Positions 51,796-61,827 of a DNA stretch of 64,000 nt are shown one piece after another. The notes below the pieces were generated by a model. That model worked only from the letters and a program-made list of their open reading frames with translations. It was not told where the DNA came from and searched no databases. Positions within the stretch are counted from its first letter, which is position 1. Every line of letters begins with the position of its first letter. Origin of the DNA: Parabacteroides sp. 52. Lineage in GTDB: Bacteria; Bacteroidota; Bacteroidia; Bacteroidales; Tannerellaceae. Where the stretch lies: contig NZ_QVMG01000007.1 in the NCBI RefSeq assembly GCF_010500925.1, forward strand, positions 37,068 through 101,067. The letters are read 5' to 3'. Position numbers and translations under genes: made by a program.

Positions 51796-53382
51796 TTACT
51801 TCAATAACTTTTTTATCACTTTTTCGTTGATTACCACCGGATATTTTTCTTCCAGCTCCTTCAGCCATTCAGCTTCTGCGGCCGCCTGTTGATCCATCGG
51901 CTTATTCCAAATTCTCTGATTCGAAACTTCAAACAAAAGAATTCCATCCCGATATTCTTGCATCAGATAAGTGTATTCCGGATTTTTTTGTTGAAAATGC
52001 TGCTGTTCGGCATTGAACAACAATTCATGCAAAAGGAAATTATATAAGTCCTGCATATAATCAGGTCCATACTTTTTTTGTGACATCGGCTGAATAGCCA
52101 TATAAGTAGCAAAATAGGCTTGAGTAAACTCCTCTCCGGTCAATGAGAACAATGTCTTTTTCATCTCCTTCGCTTTTGCCTGAAAATCACTATCCGTAGG
52201 GAAATACTCCTGACACAATGCTTCTAACTCTTTATAAGCCTCTGGATAGAAGGTATATTCATATTCTCTCTTCAAACGATCGTCAAAAGACTTTTGCAGA
52301 TCAATCCGTCGTCCATTATTCATCATAGCCTCTGTTATACGACGTTTCTCTACATCAAACGAAGGACGGGGCTTTTTTTCTATAAGTTTGATAATATGAT
52401 ACCCGTAACTTGTTTCCAAAACAGGAGAAACATCTCCCGGATTTGTCAACGCAAAAGCAGCTTTTTCTAAAAACAGAACGGTCTCTCCAATACCAAAAGG
52501 CCGGATCAAACCATCGGCATCTGCTGTCTCACTATCCGAAGAATACGCTTTGGCCAACTTACCAAAGTCTTCTCCGTCTTGTATCTTTTTATACACTTCT
52601 TCTGCACGGGACAAAGTTTCCTCTTTATCCTTTTCGCTCGCTTTTTCCGGAAATTCTATTAAGATATGGGCAATACGCACCAAACCCGGATTAGGTCTCC
52701 GGTGATGTACTTTAGCTACATAAAATCCATGGCTGGTATGAATGGGCAAAGAATATTCCCCTGTTGGCAAATTATAAAAAGCCTCATCCAATTCCCTGGG
52801 AGCCCGCATAGGCATCAGATTAGAGACGTGTTCATAGATTACTTTTTCTGCGTCTTTCTCATGCAATTCCTTGCCTAGAACATCTATATCCTCTCCTTTC
52901 GTTAGTCGGTTATAGGCATCCATAGCCCGTTGATAAGGAGCCACCGTATCTTTCATCGTCGTATTTCCCGGAGGCAGTAAAAACAAGATATAACTAAGAT
53001 CCAACACCTCGTTTCCTCTGTCATAAACCACCTTAGCAGCCGCCTCTTCTGCCGCCTTATCACTCAAATAGCCCGTAACAAGTTGTTTCTTATACTCAGC
53101 CAACTCTGTCGCAAAAGCCTTTGTCTTATCCAGTCCCTGCGCTTCCGCATCAGCTACTTTCAGCTTAAAGTTCTTGAATAATTCGACATACTCATCAACC
53201 GATTTTTTATTAGTAAAGTCTGCTTCTCCGTTCTTTTGAGCAATAAAAATAAATTCAGACAAGGGAATGGGTTTACCTGCCACAGTCATCACAACAGAAT
53301 CCGGCATACCCTGTATTTCACCCACCAAACAGACAGGCAAACAGAGTAGCAGTATAACTATTCTTAGTATCTCTTTTTTCAT
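51796..53382 (-). CDS. PpiC/SurA-type peptidyl-prolyl isomerase
   Basis: Periplasmic isomerase/chaperone of 528 residues. Signal peptide MKKEILRIVILLLCLPVCLVG. It has an N-terminal SurA-like helical part (SVVMTVAGKPIPLSEFIFIAQKN), then parvulin domains about 125-230 and 235-340 (VRIAHILIEFPEKASEKDKEETLSRAEEVYKKIQDGEDFGKLAKAYSSDSETADADGLIRPFGIGETVLFLEKAAFALTNPGDVSPVLETSYGYHIIKLIEKK), and a helical C-terminus. It is the first of three SurA-type genes in a row, 82 bp after recQ. Confidence 0.92.
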   Translation of the reverse strand: MKKEILRIVILLLCLPVCLVGEIQGMPDSVVMTVAGKPIPLSEFIFIAQKNGEADFTNKKSVDEYVELFKNFKLKVADAEAQGLDKTKAFATELAEYKKQLVTGYLSDKAAEEAAAKVVYDRGNEVLDLSYILFLLPPGNTTMKDTVAPYQRAMDAYNRLTKGEDIDVLGKELHEKDAEKVIYEHVSNLMPMRAPRELDEAFYNLPTGEYSLPIHTSHGFYVAKVHHRRPNPGLVRIAHILIEFPEKASEKDKEETLSRAEEVYKKIQDGEDFGKLAKAYSSDSETADADGLIRPFGIGETVLFLEKAAFALTNPGDVSPVLETSYGYHIIKLIEKKPRPSFDVEKRRITEAMMNNGRRIDLQKSFDDRLKREYEYTFYPEAYKELEALCQEYFPTDSDFQAKAKEMKKTLFSLTGEEFTQAYFATYMAIQPMSQKKYGPDYMQDLYNFLLHELLFNAEQQHFQQKNPEYTYLMQEYRDGILLFEVSNQRIWNKPMDQQAAAEAEWLKELEEKYPVVINEKVIKKLLK

Positions 53383-53464
53383 ACCGTAAATGTGCTTTTA
53401 AAACATTATTAATCTAACGGAGAAGTACAAGGAATAGTATGTCATCTTATGAATTTAGTATTTT

Positions 53465-55645
53465 TTAATTGGCCATCTCTGACAGGAATTTTATACGCAC
53501 CAACCGTATTTCTTCTTCTGTATAATCACCCCCTAATTCCTCTATCGCTTCTTCCAGATCATCCGTTTCTGAGTCTTTAAAATACTCATACACATCTTCG
53601 ATATGATCTTCATCCATCACATCATTCACAAAATAGTCAATATTGATACGCGTACCGGAATAGACAATCGCTTCTAACTCATCCAGGAGCTCGGAGAATT
53701 CCAATCCATTTGTCAATGCAATTTCATCCAGAGCAACTTTGCGATCGATACGTTGAATGATAGACACTTTCAATTTGGATTTATTCGCGACAGTACGCAC
53801 ACGTAAATCTTCCGGACGCTCAATCTCATTCTCTTCCACATGTCTCTTTATCAACTCGACAAATTCCTTGCCGTATCTCTTCGCCTTACCAGCTCCAACT
53901 CCCGGTATATTCTGTAACTCATCCAGGGTTATCGGATACGTCGTAGCCATAGCTTCCAGAGAAGGATCCTGGAAAATTACAAACGGAGGCACCTCCAGGC
54001 GTTTAGACAACTTTTTCCGGAGATCTTTCATGATCGAATAGAGCACAGGGTCAACCGCACAAGACCCCCCTCCACGAACAGGCACTTCTTCTACTTCTTC
54101 CTCAAACTCATTGTCTTTTATGATTTTGAACGATACCGGTTTTTTCATAAACGCCTTACCGGCCTCAGCCATTTTGAGCAATCCATAATTTTCGATATCC
54201 TTTGTCAGATAACCGGCAATCAAGGCCTGACGTATAACGGCATTCCATGTTTTTTCATCCTCATCCTGCCCAGCGCCAAAAAGTTCTAACTCATTATGTT
54301 TATAAGATTGTATTTCCGAAGTCTCATTACCTAACAAAAAATGAACTATATACTCCGTCTTAAATTTTTCTTTCAATGTCGTTACCGCTTCCAATACGGT
54401 ACCTAGTAATTCTTTTGCTTCCACTTGCTTTTTAGGGTTCAAACAATTATCACAACTTCCACAATTCTCTTCTTGATATCCTTCTCCAAAATAATGCAAT
54501 AAGACAATCCTGCGACACAATGCCGATTCTGCATAAGCAGCTGTTTCCAACAATAACTGCTTACCGATTTCCTGTTCCGCTACCGGCTTCCCTTGCATAA
54601 ACTTTTCCAGTTTTTGCAAATCCTTGTAAGCATAGAAGGCAAGACAATGCCCTTCTCCTCCATCCCGGCCGGAACGCCCTGTCTCCTGGTAATAACCTTC
54701 CAGGCTTTTAGGCATATCGTAATGTATCACATACCGCACATCCGGCTTATCTATGCCCATGCCAAAGGCTATCGTCGCCACTATCACATCCACCTCTTCC
54801 ATCAGGAAAGCATCCTGATTGGCTGAGCGCTGTTGCGAGTCCATCCCGGCATGATAAGCCAATGCTTTAATACCATTCGCTTTCAGTATATCTGAAAATT
54901 CTTCTACCTTTTTACGACTCAGGCAATAAACAATACCGGATTTTCCCTCATTCGCCTTTATATACTTAATAATGTCCCGGTCCACATTGACTCCTTTGGG
55001 ACGTACCTCATAATATAAATTGGAGCGATTAAATGAAGATTTAAAAACCGTCGCATCAACCATGCCCAGATTCTTCTGAATATCATGTTGCACCTTCGGA
55101 GTAGCCGTGGCCGTAAGAGCTATCAACGGCCTCTTCCCTATTTCATTGATAATCGGGCGAATCCGGCGGTACTCCGGACGGAAATCATGTCCCCACTCCG
55201 AAATACAATGCGCCTCATCCACTGCATAAAAAGATATTTTTATCTGGCGAAGAAAATCCACATTTTCCTCTTTCGTCAAAGATTCCGGAGCTACATAAAG
55301 TAACTTCGTTCGTCCTGACAATATATCTTCTTTCACCTGATCGATTGCAGTCTTATTCAGCGAAGAGTTAATAAAATGAGCAATACCATCTTCTTCACTG
55401 AAATTACGCATCGCATCAACCTGATTCTTCATCAGAGCAATCAGGGGAGAAATAACAATCGCAGTCCCTTCCATCATCAGAGAAGGCAACTGATAACATA
55501 AGGATTTCCCTCCACCTGTCGGCATCAACACAAAGGTATCATTCCCGTCCAAGACGTTCTCAATGATCTCTTTTTGATTTCCTTTGAAAGAATCAAACCC
55601 GAAGTATACTTTCAGTTTTTCTGCTAAATAGTCTTTCTTAGGCAT
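53465..55645 (-). CDS. recQ: ATP-dependent DNA helicase RecQ
   Basis: 3'-5' DNA helicase in recombination and repair, 726 residues. Helicase core: Walker A VLMPTGGGKSLCYQLP (about 39-54), YAVDEAHCISEWGHDFRPEYRRI, ALTATATPKVQ, ATIAFGMGIDKPDVRYVIHYDMPKSLEGYYQETGRSGRDG. RecQ C-terminal zinc site CRRIVLLHYFGE...CGSCDNC (about 375-405), winged helix, then an HRDC domain about 525-605 (LYSIMKDLRKKLSKRLEVPPFVIFQDPSLEAMA). A further acidic C-terminal extension of about 100 residues is usual in Bacteroidetes RecQ. It lies 23 bp after clpX. Confidence 0.97.
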   Translation of the reverse strand: MPKKDYLAEKLKVYFGFDSFKGNQKEIIENVLDGNDTFVLMPTGGGKSLCYQLPSLMMEGTAIVISPLIALMKNQVDAMRNFSEEDGIAHFINSSLNKTAIDQVKEDILSGRTKLLYVAPESLTKEENVDFLRQIKISFYAVDEAHCISEWGHDFRPEYRRIRPIINEIGKRPLIALTATATPKVQHDIQKNLGMVDATVFKSSFNRSNLYYEVRPKGVNVDRDIIKYIKANEGKSGIVYCLSRKKVEEFSDILKANGIKALAYHAGMDSQQRSANQDAFLMEEVDVIVATIAFGMGIDKPDVRYVIHYDMPKSLEGYYQETGRSGRDGGEGHCLAFYAYKDLQKLEKFMQGKPVAEQEIGKQLLLETAAYAESALCRRIVLLHYFGEGYQEENCGSCDNCLNPKKQVEAKELLGTVLEAVTTLKEKFKTEYIVHFLLGNETSEIQSYKHNELELFGAGQDEDEKTWNAVIRQALIAGYLTKDIENYGLLKMAEAGKAFMKKPVSFKIIKDNEFEEEVEEVPVRGGGSCAVDPVLYSIMKDLRKKLSKRLEVPPFVIFQDPSLEAMATTYPITLDELQNIPGVGAGKAKRYGKEFVELIKRHVEENEIERPEDLRVRTVANKSKLKVSIIQRIDRKVALDEIALTNGLEFSELLDELEAIVYSGTRINIDYFVNDVMDEDHIEDVYEYFKDSETDDLEEAIEELGGDYTEEEIRLVRIKFLSEMAN

Positions 55646-55668
55646 ATTTGTAGTTTTTTCTATCGCTA

Positions 55669-56898
55669 TCAGGCGCTTTGCAGACGTATCACATCTGATT
55701 TTTCAAATTTTTCTTCTGCATACGCCAGAGTCACATTCAACACTTTCTCACCTGTTGACGGCATACTATACATTGCATCTGTCATTATGGCTTCTACGAT
55801 AGAGCGTAGCCCTCGAGCGCCTAACTTAAATTCCAAAGCCTTATCAACAATATATTCATAGACAGCATCTTCAAAAGTCAATTGAATCTCATCCATTTCG
55901 AACAACTTCACATATTGTTTGATAATTGAATTTTTCGGTTCTGTCAAAATATTCCGCAACGTCTCTCTATCCAACGGATTCAAATAGGTCAGAATAGGAA
56001 GGCGTCCGATGATCTCGGGTATCAAACCGAAAGATTTCAAATCCGTCGGTGTTATATATTGCAACATATTATTCCGGTCGATACCGACTGTGTTTTTCAC
56101 AGAAGCGTAACCAACCACACGCGTATTCATACGCTGTGCTATCTTTTTCTCTATGCCATCAAAGGCTCCTCCACAAACAAACAGGATATTCTTTGTATCC
56201 ACAGGTATCATCTTCTGCTCCGGATGTTTGCGGCCTCCCTGGGGAGGTACATTCACTATGGATCCTTCCAACAGCTTCAACAATCCTTGCTGTACACCCT
56301 CCCCGCTTACATCACGCGTAATGGAAGGATTATCGCTCTTTCGGGCAATTTTATCAATCTCATCAATAAAAACGATTCCCCGCTGTGCCGCATCCACATC
56401 ATAGTCGGCGGCCTGCAACAAACGAGTCAGGATACTTTCTATATCCTCTCCGACATAACCGGCTTCGGTAAGCACGGTGGCATCAACAATGGTAAAGGGG
56501 ACATGAAGCAATTTGGCGATTGTACGTGCCAACAATGTTTTACCCGTTCCCGTTGCCCCTACCATGATGATGTTCGACTTTTCAATCTCCACATCATCCG
56601 AAGTCACCTTTTGCAATAAACGTTTATAATGATTGTATACCGATACCGACAAACGACGTTTTGCATCATCTTGTCCTATCACATATTGATCCAAAAATGT
56701 TTTGATATCTTCTGGTTTCGGCAATTCTTTTTTATCCAATCGAAAAGAGGTGCCTTTGGACGGCATCTGCTCCTTTACTATGTCATACGCTTGCTGCACA
56801 CACTCATCACAAATAGCACCGGATATGCCATTGATCAACAAATTCACATCCCGGCTACCTCTTCCGCAAAACGTACAAACCTCACCTGTTTTGGCCAT
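55669..56898 (-). CDS. clpX: ATP-dependent protease ATPase subunit ClpX
   Basis: AAA+ unfoldase that feeds proteins to ClpP, 409 residues. N-terminal C4 zinc-binding domain [27 protein letters not shown] (about 8-34); Walker [18 protein letters not shown] (about 112-128); pore-loop region [10 protein letters not shown]; Walker [14 protein letters not shown]; sensor segment [19 protein letters not shown]. It follows clpP by 55 bp. Tig, ClpP, ClpX order is the classical bacterial arrangement. Confidence 0.98.
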   Translation of the reverse strand: MAKTGEVCTFCGRGSRDVNLLINGISGAICDECVQQAYDIVKEQMPSKGTSFRLDKKELPKPEDIKTFLDQYVIGQDDAKRRLSVSVYNHYKRLLQKVTSDDVEIEKSNIIMVGATGTGKTLLARTIAKLLHVPFTIVDATVLTEAGYVGEDIESILTRLLQAADYDVDAAQRGIVFIDEIDKIARKSDNPSITRDVSGEGVQQGLLKLLEGSIVNVPPQGGRKHPEQKMIPVDTKNILFVCGGAFDGIEKKIAQRMNTRVVGYASVKNTVGIDRNNMLQYITPTDLKSFGLIPEIIGRLPILTYLNPLDRETLRNILTEPKNSIIKQYVKLFEMDEIQLTFEDAVYEYIVDKALEFKLGARGLRSIVEAIMTDAMYSMPSTGEKVLNVTLAYAEEKFEKSDVIRLQSA

Positions 56899-56953
56899 AC
56901 TTTCTTTGTTTTTCTGCTTAAATAAACCCTTATTTCTTCTTTCTTTTATGTAT

Positions 56954-57613
56954 TCACTTCTTTGTCAGAATATCATCAATCATCCCATATTCCTTGGCCT
57001 CGGCAGAGGTCATCCAGTAATCACGATCACTGTCACGTTCTACTTCTTCATATGGCTTACCGGAATGATCCGAAATAATGGTATAGAGTTCTTTTTTTAC
57101 TTTGAGTATCTCACGAGCAGCGATTTCAATATCCGAAGCCTGCCCTTGCGTCCCTCCTAACGGTTGGTGAATCATCACACGCGAATGCTGCAAACCGAAC
57201 CGTTTGCCCTTCGCTCCCGCCACAAGCAGGACAGAAGCCATTGACGCGGCAATACCGGTACAGATAGTCGACACTTCACTGCCGATAAACTGCATGGTAT
57301 CATAAATACCATATCCGGCATAAACAGAACCGCCCGGTGAATTGATATAAATAGAAATATCTTTTCCCGGATCACTTGAGTCCAGGTATAATAACTGTGC
57401 TTGAATTATATTCGCTGTAGTATCATCTATTTGCGTTCCCAGAAAGATGATGCGATCCATCATCAGGCGTGAAAAGACGTCCATCTGTGTGACATTCAAT
57501 TGGCGTTCTTCCATTATATAAGGCGTCAGACTGCTCGTAATATTCATATAACTATCCAGGGCAGAACCACTCACGCGCAAATGCTTTGTAGCGTATTTTC
57601 TAAAATCTTCCAT
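56954..57613 (-). CDS. clpP: ATP-dependent Clp protease proteolytic subunit ClpP
   Basis: Serine protease that forms the ClpXP barrel, 219 residues. Catalytic triad: Ser in [21 protein letters not shown], His in [10 protein letters not shown], Asp in [24 protein letters not shown]. It has its own promoter in the 191-bp gap after tig. That gap also carries two near-palindromic sites on either side of the promoter. Confidence 0.98.
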   Translation of the reverse strand: MEDFRKYATKHLRVSGSALDSYMNITSSLTPYIMEERQLNVTQMDVFSRLMMDRIIFLGTQIDDTTANIIQAQLLYLDSSDPGKDISIYINSPGGSVYAGYGIYDTMQFIGSEVSTICTGIAASMASVLLVAGAKGKRFGLQHSRVMIHQPLGGTQGQASDIEIAAREILKVKKELYTIISDHSGKPYEEVERDSDRDYWMTSAEAKEYGMIDDILTKK

Positions 57614-57652
57614 AAATTCTAACTTCTAATGTATTATCTCTATAAAACACAC

Positions 57653-57665
57653 AAAGGGACTTCCC
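57653..57665. promoter_or_regulatory. GGGANNTCCC site in the clpP leader
   Basis: AAAGGGACTTCCC; its core is a near-palindrome. It is a perfect 13-bp inverted repeat of the site at 57750-57762, with the clpP promoter between them. Confidence 0.5.
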
Positions 57666-57685
57666 CCTATAATTTAACGGAATAA

Positions 57686-57717
57686 CAAAGTTATAAATAA
57701 ATTTCTGAAAGAAACAA
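57686..57717 (-). promoter_or_regulatory. Promoter of clpP
   Basis: On the minus strand TTG (57717-57715), 21 bp, TAACTTTG (57693-57686). Expected start near 57679, about 66 bp upstream of the clpP ATG. Confidence 0.65.
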
Positions 57718-57749
57718 CAAATTTGCTATCGCGAAAAACTTTTTTTAGA

Positions 57750-57762
57750 GGGAAGTCCCTTT
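57750..57762. promoter_or_regulatory. GGGANNTCCC site upstream of the clpP promoter
   Basis: GGGAAGTCCCTTT, inverted partner of the site at 57653-57665, about 70-80 bp upstream of the expected clpP start. Confidence 0.5.
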
Positions 57763-57766
57763 TACT

Positions 57767-57791
57767 ATAAAAATCAAGCGAATGGGCTTGA
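57767..57791 (-). terminator. Terminator of tig
   Basis: A 6-bp stem (57774-57779 with 57786-57791) followed on the minus strand by a T-rich run, 14 bp after the tig stop codon. Confidence 0.65.
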
Positions 57792-57804
57792 ATGAAATAA
57801 CTTA

Positions 57805-59157
57805 TTACTGAAACAGCTCATTAAATTCTTCAACCGTCACCTCTTTCACGTCAAGCTTCACATGGTCTTTCAACCAGTTTGCCAACTTGTCTTCTACAGC
57901 GCGGTCAATTACATTTTGCAATGTTTCTTTATTCTTCAACATATCTGTTGCATAGTTCTGAAGCACATCTTCCGGAACAGACAACATTCCATATTGGGCA
58001 AACTGAGATTGAGCTACCCGTTTTGCCAAGGCATTGACGTCTTCCTGTTCTACTTTTATTTCATTCTTTGCAATCAGATTTTCTTTGATCAGATGATACT
58101 TCAGGTCATCTATAATCTGCGGATAATCATTTTCGATCTTTTCTGCCGTATTCTTTTCGTTAGCAACCAACAACCAACGTTTCAAAAGGTCATCAGCAAA
58201 TTCCAATTCACCTACCTTTTTCACAAGTATTTCACGGATATCCGACATGAATTTATAATCAGCCTGCGGAGCAAATTGCTCTGCCAACACTTCTTTAATC
58301 TTTGTTCTGAAGTCTGCCTCAGTGGTTACCGTTCCTTCACCGAATACACGATCGAATAATTCCTGATTCATCTCAGCCTCTTTATGACGGGTAATTTCCG
58401 AAATCTGGAAACTGAAATCTGCAGTAAGTCCGGCTACCTGGCTTTTTTCTATTTTCAGGAAAGAAGCGATCTCTGCCTCAGCTCCCTCATATGCCTTATT
58501 CGGATTGAAGACGATAACAGATTGAAGAGTAGCTCCCATGAATTTAGCCTTTTCTGCTTCATCCTTCATATACATAGGCATCAACACCGCATCTTCAACA
58601 AGAATACCTCCTTCTTTCGGTGAACCATTTTCCAATTCAGCGACAGTTCCTTTAACCAGGTCTTTTTCTTCTACTTCATTCGCCTGATCATAAGCACCAA
58701 AATTAGCCCGGTAATTAGTCACCTGATTCTCTACCATTTCATCCGAGATAGTCACCTGATAAAAAGGAGCTTTTGTTTTCTTATTCAGTTCTATATTGAT
58801 TTCGGGAGCAAAAGCCACATCAAACACAAACTCGAATTCTTCGTTTGTATCAAAATCCAACTCCTTTTGTTCCGTTTCATTCGGAAGAGGTTCACCCAAT
58901 ATATTCAGTTTGTTTTCGCGGATATACGTATACAGATTATCAGATACCAATTTATTGATTTCTTCTACCAATACATGTTTTCCATACATTTTCTTTACCA
59001 TACCCATAGGAACCATTCCTTTACGGAAGCCGGGCACATTTGCTTTCTGACGGAAACTGCGCAGGCTCTTTTCCACCTGATCAGTATAGTCTGCCTTTAC
59101 TATTTCCAGTTTAATAATACCACGTACGGCATCCTTGTTTATAAGCGAAACATTCAT
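57805..59157 (-). CDS. tig: Trigger factor
   Basis: Ribosome-bound chaperone for nascent chains, 450 residues. N-terminal ribosome-binding domain with SLRSFRQKANVPGFRKGMVPMGMVKKMYGKHVLVEEIN (about 31-68, including the G-F-R-K signature). The middle PPIase-like domain (VKGTVAELENGSPKEGG...) is divergent, as in other Bacteroidetes, and a long helical C-terminal domain follows. A strong promoter lies 50 bp upstream. Confidence 0.96.
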   Translation of the reverse strand: MNVSLINKDAVRGIIKLEIVKADYTDQVEKSLRSFRQKANVPGFRKGMVPMGMVKKMYGKHVLVEEINKLVSDNLYTYIRENKLNILGEPLPNETEQKELDFDTNEEFEFVFDVAFAPEINIELNKKTKAPFYQVTISDEMVENQVTNYRANFGAYDQANEVEEKDLVKGTVAELENGSPKEGGILVEDAVLMPMYMKDEAEKAKFMGATLQSVIVFNPNKAYEGAEAEIASFLKIEKSQVAGLTADFSFQISEITRHKEAEMNQELFDRVFGEGTVTTEADFRTKIKEVLAEQFAPQADYKFMSDIREILVKKVGELEFADDLLKRWLLVANEKNTAEKIENDYPQIIDDLKYHLIKENLIAKNEIKVEQEDVNALAKRVAQSQFAQYGMLSVPEDVLQNYATDMLKNKETLQNVIDRAVEDKLANWLKDHVKLDVKEVTVEEFNELFQ

Positions 59158-59206
59158 CCTGAATAATTTATTTGTTTAATTTATAATCTTCTCAAATTTT
59201 AGCCTG

Positions 59207-59238
59207 CAAAATTAGACTTTATCTTTTAATATCGCAAA
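59207..59238 (-). promoter_or_regulatory. Promoter of tig
   Basis: On the minus strand TTTG (59238-59235), 20 bp, TAATTTTG (59214-59207): a full consensus match. Confidence 0.8.
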
Positions 59239-59310
59239 TGGTTTGAGTAGAAAGTTTTACGTTTCCTCCCAATCGGAAGCATTACCGAAATATCCTTTGA
59301 ATAATACTTT

Positions 59311-61773
59311 TCAAAACAATAAAAACAATTCTTCTCCCTCTTCCATATCCACTTTTATTGCTCCATCCACAACCGGCAAGGATACGACTTTTCCTTTTTT
59401 CTTCACTGTCAAATCCGATACATTCGTCGGTAGTTTTACCCGGAACGTTCCGGGTACGACCGCTTTCAAAGAGGCCTCTCTCACCTGCCCCTCTTTCCAG
59501 CGTACAGCTACCTCTCCGCCTCCACGCACCTTCAATCCTTTGAAACTACCGGAAGGCCATTGCGAAGGTAAAGCGGGCAAAAATTCAATACAACCGGCCT
59601 GGCTTTGCACCAACATCTCAGCGATACCTGCACAGCCTCCAAAGTTTCCGTCAATCTGAAAAGGAGGATGTCCGCAAAATAGATTCGGATACGTGCCGCC
59701 CTTGTTCATCCGGTCAGCTCCCTCATCCACTCCCGGACGAAGCAAATCACTCAAAAGCTTAAAGGCATGGTCTCCGTCACGCAAACGGGCCCAGAAATTT
59801 ATTTTCCAAGCCATCGACCAACCCGTGCTTTTATCCCCCCGCGCCTCTAATGACTTACGGGCGGCTTCGGCCAGGGATGGGGTCAACTCGACAGAGATCT
59901 CATTACCCGGATACAGACCATACAGATGAGACACATGCCGGTGTGTGGGTTCAGCCTCTTCGTAAGGCTCCAACCATTCCAGGATACGCCCATCTTCCCC
60001 GATCGTTGTCGGCATCAAACGGGCACGCTTGTCCTCTAAAACGGCAGCAAAGGCGGAATCAACCCCCAGAATCGTTGCCGCCTCCAGCGTATGGGTAAAC
60101 AATTCGCGCACAATCTGATTATCCATCGTAGAGCCGGCACATATATGGACGGCCTTCCCATCCGGCAAGCGATACGCATTTTCGGGAGAGGTCGTCGGTG
60201 CCGTCACCAGGTAGCCATTACGGGGATCCTCCACCAACATATCGACAAAAAAGAGAGCCGCTTCTTTCATCACCGGATAGACATCCTGTAAATAGGATTT
60301 ATCCATCGTATATTGATAATGCGTATACAGATGTTGACACAGCCAGGCGGCCGATGTATTGGTAGCACCCCAGGACGGATGCTCTCCCGGAGCCGTAAAC
60401 TCCCATACATTACCCAGGATATGCGTCACCCAGCCCCGGGCATTGTAAAACACCTTGGCTGTTCGTTGCCCACTGGGTACTTGTTGTTTCGTCCATTCAA
60501 TAAAAGGCAGATGCAACTCTGATAAATTAGCAACCTCTGCCGGCCATAAATTCATTTGTAGGTTGATATTCAAATGATAATCACCATTCCAGGGAGTACG
60601 GATCGTATGTGCCCAAAGTCCTTGCAGATTGGGAGGTAACAAACCGGGACGCGTAGAAGAGATCAACAGATATCGCCCGAACTGAAAGTATAAAGCCGCC
60701 AGAGACGGATCGTTTTTATCTTTCTCAAAAACACGCAAACGTTCATCCATGGGTAATTTTTCTCTTTCCGAATATCCCAGATTCAAGTCCACCCGATCAA
60801 AGAGTGTTCGATACATACGTATATGTTCTTCCTTTATCCGGGCATATCCTTTCTGTTCGGCTTGATGAAGCAAAGAGACCACCTCTTCCGCTTCGTCTTT
60901 CCCAAAATAGTCTGTAGCCATACTTACCCAAACGATTGCTTCGGATGCATCCTTTACCGTCAACGTACTATCTCCGGGGATCAACACTCCTCCCTGAGGT
61001 AATAATATACGGATACGTGCCTGATAAGCCACTCCTTTCATTGCTACCGTATCCACTCCGTCCGACAAACGCCCTTTCATCACCAGGTCACCGTCCACGG
61101 TCTCTACCTGATAATATTCCGGACGGTTCATACCTAACGTAAAATGAATCGATTTTTCTTTGTCTGCCTGCAAACAGATCACTCCGACATCTCCCGAAAA
61201 CGAGGTAAAAGCTTCCCGTTTATAATGCACTTCTCCTTTTTTGAAAGAGACCGTTGAGAGCGCATCCGCCAGATTCAGTTCCCGGTGGTAAGCCTCCACA
61301 TCCGCCGATGTATCCGGGTAAACATAGTCCAGTTGCAAATGTCCCAACAACTGATAACTGCCATAAGGGGCATGGGCACCATCCCCCAGATTACTCCCAC
61401 TGCCTTTACAAACAAAGGTTTGATACATCAACTGCTCAGCTTCTTCATTTTTTCCTTCAAAAAGCAACTGCCGGATACGGGCCAAGGACTGATAAGCCGC
61501 CGGATTATCAGTATTTTGCTTACTCCCCGACCACATCGAAATTTCATTCAGGACAATATCTTCCCGGTCCACACCTCCATCGGGCATCATCCCCAAACGA
61601 CCATTTCCTAAAGGGAAAGATTCTTCCCAAAAACGCGCCGGCTGCGTAAAAAAATAAGTCATGGACGGTTTTTCCAAAGGTGTACAACCTATTAAAAAAG
61701 TAACAAACAAGGTAATAAACACAGGCTGAACGGCCTGAATAAACAGACAGTTGTTTTTTTTCATTTCTTTCAT
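59311..61773 (-). CDS. GH95 family alpha-L-fucosidase (lipoprotein)
   Basis: Probable alpha-1,2-L-fucosidase (GH95 also contains galactosidase-type members), 820 residues. Signal peptide with lipobox FVTFLIGC; ATG 61764 (MKKNNCLF) is an alternative start. The N-terminal GH95 domain opens with FTQPARFWEESFPLGNGRLGMMPDGGVDREDIVLNEISMWSGSKQNTDNPAAY. The catalytic (alpha/alpha) barrel has PPNLQGLWAHTIRTPWNGDYHLNINLQMNLWPAE with the two Asn used in this family, TNTSAAWLCQHLYTHYQYTMD, and SPENAYRLPDG with the acid Glu. It fits removal of fucose from host glycans. It is not in a PUL here. Confidence 0.93.
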   Translation of the reverse strand: MKEMKKNNCLFIQAVQPVFITLFVTFLIGCTPLEKPSMTYFFTQPARFWEESFPLGNGRLGMMPDGGVDREDIVLNEISMWSGSKQNTDNPAAYQSLARIRQLLFEGKNEEAEQLMYQTFVCKGSGSNLGDGAHAPYGSYQLLGHLQLDYVYPDTSADVEAYHRELNLADALSTVSFKKGEVHYKREAFTSFSGDVGVICLQADKEKSIHFTLGMNRPEYYQVETVDGDLVMKGRLSDGVDTVAMKGVAYQARIRILLPQGGVLIPGDSTLTVKDASEAIVWVSMATDYFGKDEAEEVVSLLHQAEQKGYARIKEEHIRMYRTLFDRVDLNLGYSEREKLPMDERLRVFEKDKNDPSLAALYFQFGRYLLISSTRPGLLPPNLQGLWAHTIRTPWNGDYHLNINLQMNLWPAEVANLSELHLPFIEWTKQQVPSGQRTAKVFYNARGWVTHILGNVWEFTAPGEHPSWGATNTSAAWLCQHLYTHYQYTMDKSYLQDVYPVMKEAALFFVDMLVEDPRNGYLVTAPTTSPENAYRLPDGKAVHICAGSTMDNQIVRELFTHTLEAATILGVDSAFAAVLEDKRARLMPTTIGEDGRILEWLEPYEEAEPTHRHVSHLYGLYPGNEISVELTPSLAEAARKSLEARGDKSTGWSMAWKINFWARLRDGDHAFKLLSDLLRPGVDEGADRMNKGGTYPNLFCGHPPFQIDGNFGGCAGIAEMLVQSQAGCIEFLPALPSQWPSGSFKGLKVRGGGEVAVRWKEGQVREASLKAVVPGTFRVKLPTNVSDLTVKKKGKVVSLPVVDGAIKVDMEEGEELFLLF

Positions 61774-61827
61774 CCTTTCATGCGAATAAAATCCGACAAA
61801 GAGTTTTTTTCTTATCTGTACATCGTG

